64,000 bases of DNA, from positions 62,001 through 126,000 of the forward strand of contig CP155565.1 of NCBI GenBank assembly GCA_039696685.1, read 5' to 3'. This document shows, in pieces, positions 57,743-64,000 of this stretch. The position numbers and the translations under genes were made by a program. This DNA is from Vibrio sp. CDRSL-10 TSBA (GTDB lineage: Bacteria > Pseudomonadota > Gammaproteobacteria > Enterobacterales > Vibrionaceae). Numbering within the stretch: position 1 is the first letter of the stretch; each line of letters starts with the position of its first letter. Below the pieces are notes generated by a model. The model searched no databases. It was not told the DNA's origin and saw nothing but the letters and a program-made list of their open reading frames with translations.

Positions 57743-57943
57743 ATGTTTGAAGAATTAGCGCTGGGAGGCTTGCTGTTCAGCCCGTTGGTGATGTTTGCAC
57801 CTATGGCCTTTGCGCTCTCCTGTGTGTCCAGGCTAGTGCTGCACAAGACTGGCGTGTATCAAAAACTGTGGAAAGTAGCTTGGTTTGAAGTCGGGCTGTT
57901 TGTCTGTTATCTGGCGATTATTATTCATTTTTTCGGGAGTTAA
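57743..57943 (+). CDS. aaeX: DUF1656 small membrane protein (AaeX-like)
   Basis: 66 residues with two membrane segments. DUF1656 proteins accompany AaeA/AaeB-type aromatic-acid efflux pumps. LGGLLFSPLVMFAPMAFALS and VAWFEVGLFVCYLAII match the family. The stop overlaps the next start (TAATG), so the three genes form one operon. Confidence 0.85.
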   Translation: MFEELALGGLLFSPLVMFAPMAFALSCVSRLVLHKTGVYQKLWKVAWFEVGLFVCYLAIIIHFFGS

Positions 57944-58816
57944 TGTTGAATATGGGAAAAGTATTGCGTATTTGTCTCACTCTGGCGGTGGTTATCATTG
58001 CCGTGATTGCCGGTCACTGGGTATGGGATCATTATCTCTACTCACCCTGGACCCGTGATGGCCGAATCCGCGCCCAAGTGATCACCATAGCTCCGGACGT
58101 GTCTGGCTGGGTTGATACCCTCAATGTGCAGGATAACCAGCAGGTATCAAAAGGGGAGCTCATCTTCAGTGTCGATCCCACCCGCTATGCCGCCAAGATC
58201 AAAGAGCTGGAAGCGGAAGTGGAAAACAAACAATACGCGCTCGATCTGGAACGTCACCGCTATGTACGTCGTCAGCAACTGACGAGTAAAAACCTGATCA
58301 GCGAAGAGACCGTCGAAAGCGCTCGTATTAATACCGAAACTGGCAAAAGCAAGCCTGGATATCGCCAAAGCACAGCTCAATACCGCGCAAATTAACCTCG
58401 ATCGTACTCAGATTCATGCCCCGGCGGATGGTACGCTGATTAATCTTAATTTACGTGAAGGCAACTACGTCAGTCAGGGCAGTTCAGTCCTGTCGCTGGT
58501 GAAAAAAGACTCTTTCTACGTCACCGGGTATTTTGAAGAAACCAAGCTGCCGATGATTAAAGTCGGCCAGTCGGCCAAAATCACCCTGATGAGTGGTGGT
58601 AAGCCGTTAACCGGTAAGGTGGTTAGCATTGGTAAAGCAATCGCGGACACCAACACCAACAGTAATGGTCAGTTATTGCCTCAGGTGCAGCAAACATTTA
58701 ACTGGGTTCGTTTGGCGCAGCGTATTCCGGTCGATATCAAGCTCGATCCGCTGGATGAAAACGTCAATATCAGTGCCGGTATGACAGTGTCGATCTATCT
58801 GCAAGAGGCTGAGTGA
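57943..58816 (+). CDS. aaeA: HlyD-family membrane fusion protein, AaeA-like (frameshifted)
   Basis: About 290 residues after repair. An N-terminal membrane anchor, the lipoyl half-motif SPWTRDGRIRAQVITIAPDV and VQDNQQVSKGELIFSVDPTR, a short hairpin, then the second half APADGTLINLNLREGNYVSQ and a beta barrel (DSFYVTGYFEETKLPMIKVG). The frame breaks at GAAAC 58336-58340; removing one A gives INTELAKASLDIAKAQ. It links the FUSC pump to the outer membrane. Confidence 0.87.
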
Positions 58817-60889
58817 TCGTCATGGGTGTGCTGCTTAACGCCTTACTGATGCCGAACAAACAGTCGGTGATATTTGCGATAAAAGGGGTGGTCGCGATGG
58901 CGCTCTCCCTCTATATCGCCATGTTTCTTAATCTGGATCGTCCTTACTGGGCACTGGTCTCGGCGGTGTTTCTGCAGATCCGTCCGGAAAGTGGCCTGGT
59001 GATTGAAAAAGGTATCTGCCAGATTGTCGGTACCCTGGTCGGGGGGATTGTCGGGATTACGATCCTGCAATGGTTTATGCCTTATCCTGAACTGGCGATC
59101 GGTTGTCTGGCGCTGTGGCTGGGGATCAACTCAGGCATGGGCGCTATGGTGCGTCGTACCAACTTTATTTATCTGTTTGCGATGGCAGGTATCACGGCTT
59201 GTCTGATCGTGTTGTTGGTGATGGTGTCTCCGGCCACCGCCAGCAGCCAGACCATCTTTGCAGTCGCCCAGGCCCGGGTCAGTGAAATTATTGTAGGTGC
59301 GATTTGTGCCGCTCTGGTCAGTAAACTGGTCTTTCCGATGCAGGTTAAAGACGGGCTGCGCACCCACGCCCGTCATGTGATTAACCAGACCCTGAGTTAC
59401 CTGAATCTGGAACTGGACCCGAACGGTTCTCACGAAGGCCGTCATCAGCATGTCGATACCATTCTTGAGTCGATTGCGGCCATGAGTGATGACCAGAGTG
59501 CGGTAGTCTACGAGGGCCCGGAGGGGCCGGGTCAAAGCCGCGCCGCCAGCCAGATATCCAACAAAACCTTGTCTCTGCTGGCTATGATTCAGATTTTCGG
59601 CCGCCTGCAGCGTAACCACCCTGATTTAATCGGCGAATATCTGACAGAAATGCTTGCTGACATGCGTGACTCATTCAAACGTATGGAAGAGACCAACGAC
59701 TACAACGAATGTTACAAACAAGCGCAATCTTTGCGCCGCCGCCAGTTGGTGTACAGTAATCAGGCATGTGATTTGACACCGCTGCAATCGCGGCTGATGA
59801 AAGTGTCGCTCGAACTCAGCGCCGATTTGGTGATGATTCTGAAAGGTTACAATGCGCTGATCAGCGCTGAGCCTGTGCGACTCAACGCGCCGACCCAGAA
59901 AAGCTACAAGGATCCACTGGTGGGGCTGGTGACCGGCGGGCGAACCATGCTGGTGTTTCTGGCAGGGGCTGGCTTGTGGATTGGCACGGGCTCAACAGCC
60001 GTGCTGATGATGATGATTCTGCCGGTTATTTTCTCGATTATGCTGGCACGTCTGCCAATGACGATTCTGATGATTGTTCTGCAGCGTCTGCTGGTCGGGG
60101 TCATGATTGCCGTGCCGGTTGCGGTGTTTTACGGCCTCAATCTGCTGGCTCAGAGCAGCGGAGACTACGAAATACTGGTCATGGTGCTGGCCGGCCCGTA
60201 TTTCTTTGGCCTGATGGCATTGGCCAACCGGGCGACCTTGCCATATGGCCTGGGATTTTGTATCCCGTTCACGATTTTGATCAGCCCGAGTAATGATATG
60301 AGCCGGGCATTCTCAGTCGATTACACCCTGAGTAACGCGCTGTCGATTTTTGTCGGGGTGACGGTGTTGTACTGGATGTTCAAGATGATCACCGGGCCTG
60401 GTCTGCAGCTGATGCAATATCGCCTGTTGCGTGCTACCAAGCAGGATCTGAGCGAGATCATGAACCACCCGTCGCCTGAACACTGGTTTAATGCCCGCAT
60501 GGGCGATCGTTTGTTGCGGATTGCGACGTACGATAAAAGCATGGCGACCCGTACTCGTGATATTACCGAAACTGGCTTTGACCGGCCTGAACCTCGGACA
60601 CGTGTCGGTACGTCTGCGGCGTATGGTCGGCAGCGTGGTGGATGATGACCTGCAGCAAGGGCTGGAGAACTGGCAGAATGCGTTGGCTGAGGCCTTCATG
60701 CAGTGCTCAAGAGGGCAGTTCTCCTCGCAATTTAACAAGGCGTGTAATGACTTGTTGACGCAGTTACGTTTTTATCCGCTGTTGCCGGGCCAGTACGAAA
60801 TTGTGGAAGGGATGTGCGAGCGTCTGACCATGACGTTTGAGCGCCTGACGCAAACCATTGCCGATAACCAGACTCATATCAGCGATTAA
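58813..60889 (+). CDS. aaeB: FUSC-family inner-membrane pump, AaeB-like (frameshifted)
   Basis: About 691 residues after repair. Two blocks of membrane segments flank a long cytoplasmic region, the fusaric-acid-resistance layout: MFLNLDRPYWALVSAVFLQI and RPESGLVIEKGICQIVGTLV near the start, GLWIGTGSTAVLMMMILPVI in the second block. The frame breaks at GAAAC 60568-60572; removing one A gives DITELALTGLNLGHVSVR. With AaeX and AaeA it exports aromatic carboxylic acids. Its last codons seed the array that follows. Confidence 0.87.
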
Positions 60890-60965
60890 GGAAAGATCTG
60901 ATTAAGTTATCACTTTCTGCTTAAGCGTTCACCTTCTGCTAACGTCATTGTCTGACTGCTTAAAC
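60882..60965 (+). repeat. 19-bp tandem array seeded by the aaeB-like stop
   Basis: GCGATTAAGGAAAGATCT (60882, with the TAA stop at 60887-60889), GATTAAGTTATCACTTTCT (60900), GCTTAAGCGTTCACCTTCT (60919), GCTAACGTCATTGTCT (60938). Confidence 0.85.
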
Positions 60966-61003
60966 CCGCTCAGTTTCGTTTACCGCAAACTGAGCGGGTT
61001 TTT
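60962..61003 (+). terminator. Terminator after the efflux operon
   Basis: AAACCCGCTCAGTTT and AAACTGAGCGGGTTT pair perfectly over a 10-base loop, then T. Confidence 0.9.
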
Positions 61004-61366
61004 CGTTAGTAGCAGCCCAGAAACTGTGTATCGCATATGACGCGATTTAGCTTCCAGTTTTACCGGCCGTACTCATATTGCCAGTAAGATGAGTGCGATG
61101 GTCCTTCCAACTCTCCGCTTCAATCTTATATTTCAGCATTCACACAGGATAAAAAGGGTTTTTACTGTCTGACGAAATTGACAACCCGTTGTTTTAAATC
61201 AAATCCGATACCGGCAGGTGTTGATAACTTACTGCGCATCGATGGATTACCAGTAGTGAATCGCTTTGACCGATAGCTCGCTGTTTATCATTGGGTTTAT
61301 TGCAACGTGTTGACAACTTACAACGTATTTAACGCCTCAGGGCAACAGAAAAACCAAGGAGATACA
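61004..61366 (+). other. Upstream region of the carbonic anhydrase gene
   Basis: 363 bp between the efflux terminator and the anhydrase start. ACAAC-CC-GTTGT (61181-61192) is a small palindrome overlapping a TTGACA. No gene seen. Confidence 0.45.
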
Positions 61367-62085
61367 ATGAACAAGCTTTTGCTGGCAATGTCTGTGTGTG
61401 CTTTTTACAGTGCCGGAGCGGTGGCATCGGAATGGGGATATGAGGGGAGTCATGGCCCGGCTCATTGGGGCGGTGTTTCAGAAACCTGTGCGAAGGGACA
61501 AAATCAAAGTCCGGTCGATATTGAAGGAGCCGTACCCGCTAATCTTTCAGCGTTGAATGTTAGTTATCAGGGTCAGGTGACCGCTCTGACTAACAATGGC
61601 CACACCTTACAAGCGACTGTAGAAGGTAATAATCAGCTGCAAGTTGATGGTAAAACTTTCACCCTCAAGCAGTTTCATTTCCATACCCCGTCGGAAAACC
61701 TGATTAAGGCTCATCAATACCCGCTGGAAGCGCACTTTGTGAATGCGGATGAGCAGGGTAATCTGGCCGTAGTTGCAGTTATGTTCGATATGGGCTCAGA
61801 GAATACCTCTCTGAAGCAATTGACGGAATCTCTGCCAGATAAGGGTCACACGATCGGTCTGACTCATCCGTTTGCCGTTGACACGCTGTTGCCGGAGACC
61901 ACTCATTACTACCGTTTCAACGGTTTTCTCTTACGACACCACCTTGCAGTGAAGGTGTACGTTGGTTTGTTATGCAGCAGCCTAAAGCATTGTCGGAGCA
62001 ACAACAGGCAGTCCTGACGGGTATGATGGGTAAAAATAATCGTCCGATTCAACCGCGCAATGCGCGAATTTTCGTCAGTAACTAA
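61367..62085 (+). CDS. Alpha-type carbonic anhydrase, periplasmic (frameshifted)
   Basis: About 238 residues after repair. Signal peptide ending near AGAVAS, then EWGYEGSHGPAHWGG, QSPVDI and the zinc ligands in KQFHFHTPSEN and YPLEAHFV. Near the end the expected GSLTTPPC motif is only read if two T are removed from GTTTTC 61923-61928, giving FNGSLTTPPCSEGVRWFVMQ and a stop at 62083-62085. It interconverts CO2 and bicarbonate. AAGGAG precedes ATG 61367. Confidence 0.9.
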
Positions 62086-62114
62086 CGTCAAAATTTGTTA
62101 TTTCGCGATATTTT

Positions 62115-62146
62115 TCAGGGCTGAAGGATAAATTATTCAGCCCTGA
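62115..62146 (+). terminator. Hairpin after the carbonic anhydrase gene
   Basis: TCAGGGCTGAA and TTCAGCCCTGA pair over ten bases; weak T tail. Confidence 0.65.
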
Positions 62147-62299
62147 TATATTTGAGTCATGTTATTTACTTATATATCCCCTGTCTGCCTGAAGCGGTAG
62201 CGGTGTTGCTGCAACTCCAACTAGCTTGGGGATACATTGAATTCAATATGGGTTTAATATTTATAATAATTTATTTTGCTATTATTTAAATATAAAGAT

Positions 62300-62327
62300 C
62301 CACTCTGAATAAAGTCATTCAGAGTGG
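62300..62327. other. 11-bp perfect hairpin
   Basis: CCACTCTGAAT and ATTCAGAGTGG around AAAGTC in AT-rich DNA. Confidence 0.6.
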
Positions 62328-62849
62328 TGATTAATATAAATCAGAATTAGCTTTTATTTGGGTTAATAAACCAACACCCTATAAATTGAAAATCACAAAT
62401 GATGCTAAGATCACCCGTGTTTGCATTAATTTATAACCTTGCGTTTACTTTATCGTTTTATTTTTGCAAAGACAAATGAATCTCTGCAGCAAAAATGAAA
62501 TGATAAATTTCATATTTATCGCTATAACTGCTGTGTGAAGGTGGTTATGGTGCGGAGTCTGAATTTTTTGTCTGATAAATTAACTGATTATGGAGAGAGT
62601 TTCTTATCAGGTAGAAAGGTCTTTTTGGTTTTTATTCCTACTATATTTAATACATTTGCATCACTATTTTAGTGAGTGTTAACGATCACTCTCGGTGGTG
62701 TTTAAATTTAGGTCATAATTGATGACATCATTCAGCGCCATTGATGAAGAAACCAGGTTATTCTTTACGCAAGTTCAATTTCGAAGACACCTGTTTGATA
62801 TTCAGTAACGTTAACGGTTAAGGATACAAGTGTGACTCTTTTTCACAGC

Positions 62850-62878
62850 GATATCTGGTGATGAAAACACCAGATATC
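62850..62878 (-). other. 11-bp perfect hairpin 3' of the monooxygenase gene
   Basis: GATATCTGGTG and CACCAGATATC around ATGAAAA, 22 bp after the minus-strand stop; no T run. Confidence 0.55.
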
Positions 62879-62899
62879 AGAGTGAGAATGGGTTTGAAG

Positions 62900-63993
62900 T
62901 CAGTGCGGGTAGGGCTCATCATACTGGCATTGACAATCGATCATTCCGCTTTCACATGCCAGCAGCAGGGTCAGCTCCGCCGCAGAAATTTCAACGCAGC
63001 CGGATGGGTTTTGTCCGCACCACAGCGGAGAAAAATCATCAAGGCCCCGGCTTTCTGCCAGTTTACGCAATGCAGTGACTTCGCTGGCGGCATACGGGAA
63101 ATCAGCCACCGAGTCACTGAGGTAACCTTGTTCACTCATTAACCGATTGACGATGCCGCGCGCCGGGCGACCGGAAAACAGGTTGGTCAGGGCGGTATGT
63201 TGTGAGCGCTCACTTTTAATGGCAGCGCGATGCAGCGCTGATGTTTTTGCCTCTGTGCACAGCAGGTAAGCTGTACCGAGCTGAACCGCGCTGGCACCCA
63301 GCATCATTGCTGCCCGAATGCCACGGCTGTCAGCGATGCCGCCGGCAGCAATGACGGGGACCCGTACTTGCTGGGCGATTTGTGGTACCAGTGCCGTGGT
63401 ACTGATTTGGGTGCTGGTGTCCTGACTCAGGAACATACCGCGATGTCCTCCGGCTTCGACGCCCTGAGCAATAATCGCATCAACACCTCGTGCTTCAAGC
63501 CAGCGCGCCTCTTGCAATGTGGTTGCGGAGGCAAGAATTGTACAGTCCCAATTCTGGATTCGTTTGAGCAGATCCGGCTCCGGCAGGCCGAAGTGAAAAC
63601 TCAGTATACCCGGGGTTGAAACGGCTCGATGGCATCGGCGATATCGTGGCTGAAGGGCATCCGGCTGGCTCCGCTTTCTTGTTTCGGTAGCGGTAAGTCC
63701 AGTTGCTGAAAATAAGGGCTCAGAGCTGTTTGCCAGCGTTGTTGCCTGCCAGCATCGAAGGCAGGCATGGAGTGGCAGAAAAAGTTGAGATTAAACGGTT
63801 TATCCGTTGAACGCTGAATGTGTTTAATTTCCTCCACCATGGTGTCGGCACTCAGCATCGCGCAGGGCAGGGAGCCCAAGCCCCCGGCCTGACACACCGC
63901 GATTGCCAGTTCGCTGTCTTGCACACCAGCCATCGGCGCCTGAATAATGGGCAGCTCGCACCCCAACAGCTCGTCAATGTTTCCTGTGTACAT
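62900..63993 (-). CDS. Nitronate monooxygenase family protein (frameshifted)
   Basis: About 363 residues after repair. FMN-binding TIM barrel: PIIQAPMAGVQDSELAIAV at the start, the catalytic-type GVEAGGHRG, VPVIAAGGIADSRGI and MLGASAVQLGTAYLL. The frame is lost at GTATAC 63604-63609 (plus strand); removing two bases gives PRVLSFHFGLPEPDLLKRI, the conserved SFHFG block. Such enzymes oxidise alkyl nitronates or related compounds. The start ATG 63993 is seven bases from the window end, so the promoter is not visible. Confidence 0.85.
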
Positions 63994-64000
63994 ACGCTCT

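Larger units (their letters stand above)
62086..62899. other. Long AT-rich intergenic region
   Basis: About 810 bp, the longest gap in the window and clearly more AT-rich than its surroundings. It has a perfect hairpin at 62115-62146 (probable terminator of the carbonic anhydrase gene), others at 62300-62327 and 62850-62878, and no open frame with protein character. It may carry a small RNA or an acquired segment; I cannot tell. Confidence 0.5.

Noticed and set aside
18203..60965. Tandem arrays as a single dispersed repeat family or integron attC sites
   Set aside because: The unit sequence differs at every locus, and none shows the attC core sites with a conserved inverted arrangement or an integron integrase.

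Overview
The window reads as an accessory-rich stretch of a Vibrio genome, most likely the second chromosome of a species near V. fluvialis/V. furnissii. This rests on gene content only: an ectABC-ask ectoine operon close to phhAB and acetoacetyl-CoA synthetase, biosynthetic speA-speB, a thermostable-hemolysin (delta-VPH family) gene, proVWX with a CosR-like MarR regulator, and aaeXAB-type efflux. No rRNA, tRNA, insertion sequence, prophage or CRISPR array was seen.

Layout. 1-6.8 kb: end of an unknown gene with a hexapeptide repeat, exoD-like gene, OsmC protein, DUF1294 protein, sugar O-acetyltransferase, YddG-type exporter, CDF cation transporter, LysR regulator, methyltransferase. 7.0-13.4 kb: a compact seven-gene unit (thermostable-hemolysin family protein, AMP-ligase, heme-oxygenase-like diiron enzyme, SDR, exported TPR protein, OmpR-type regulator, sensor kinase) headed by a PmrA/QseB-type direct-repeat box. 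This is my main candidate for an undescribed pathway. 13.8-18.2 kb: LysR, acetoacetyl-CoA synthetase, phhAB. 18.9-22.8 kb: ectABC-ask. 23-33.8 kb: MocR regulator with a divergent hydroxyacid dehydrogenase, HAD phosphatase, RRF-like protein, exported prephenate-dehydratase-like protein, XRE regulator, AstE-like deacylase, amino-acid binding protein, diguanylate cyclase, hemB. 34-46 kb: TRAP transporter, mgtE-mscS, chemoreceptor, CosR-like regulator, proVWX. 46-55 kb: TPR membrane protein, speA-speB, Lrp regulator with a divergent PLP lyase, polar amino-acid ABC transporter. 55-64 kb: D,D-carboxypeptidase, XRE protein, aaeXAB, alpha carbonic anhydrase, nitronate monooxygenase.

Two window-wide patterns stand out. 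First, 24 genes are broken by a frameshift, and all 24 breaks fall at the same kind of site: 22 at a GTTTC/GAAAC pentamer (repaired by reading GTTC/GAAC), one at GTTTTC and one at GTATAC. I take these as context-specific sequence errors, possibly caused by DNA modification at GAAC/GTTC, not as real pseudogenes, so coordinates below span each whole repaired gene. Second, about twenty gene ends and intergenic spaces carry short degenerate tandem arrays (unit 7-26 bp). Each locus has its own unit, and in at least eight cases the first copy is the last codons plus the stop codon of the neighbouring gene.

Functionally the window joins osmoadaptation (ectABC-ask, proVWX, CosR-like regulator, with a plausible operator before proV), aromatic amino-acid metabolism (phhAB, YddG, prephenate-dehydratase-like protein), polyamine synthesis and several solute transporters.
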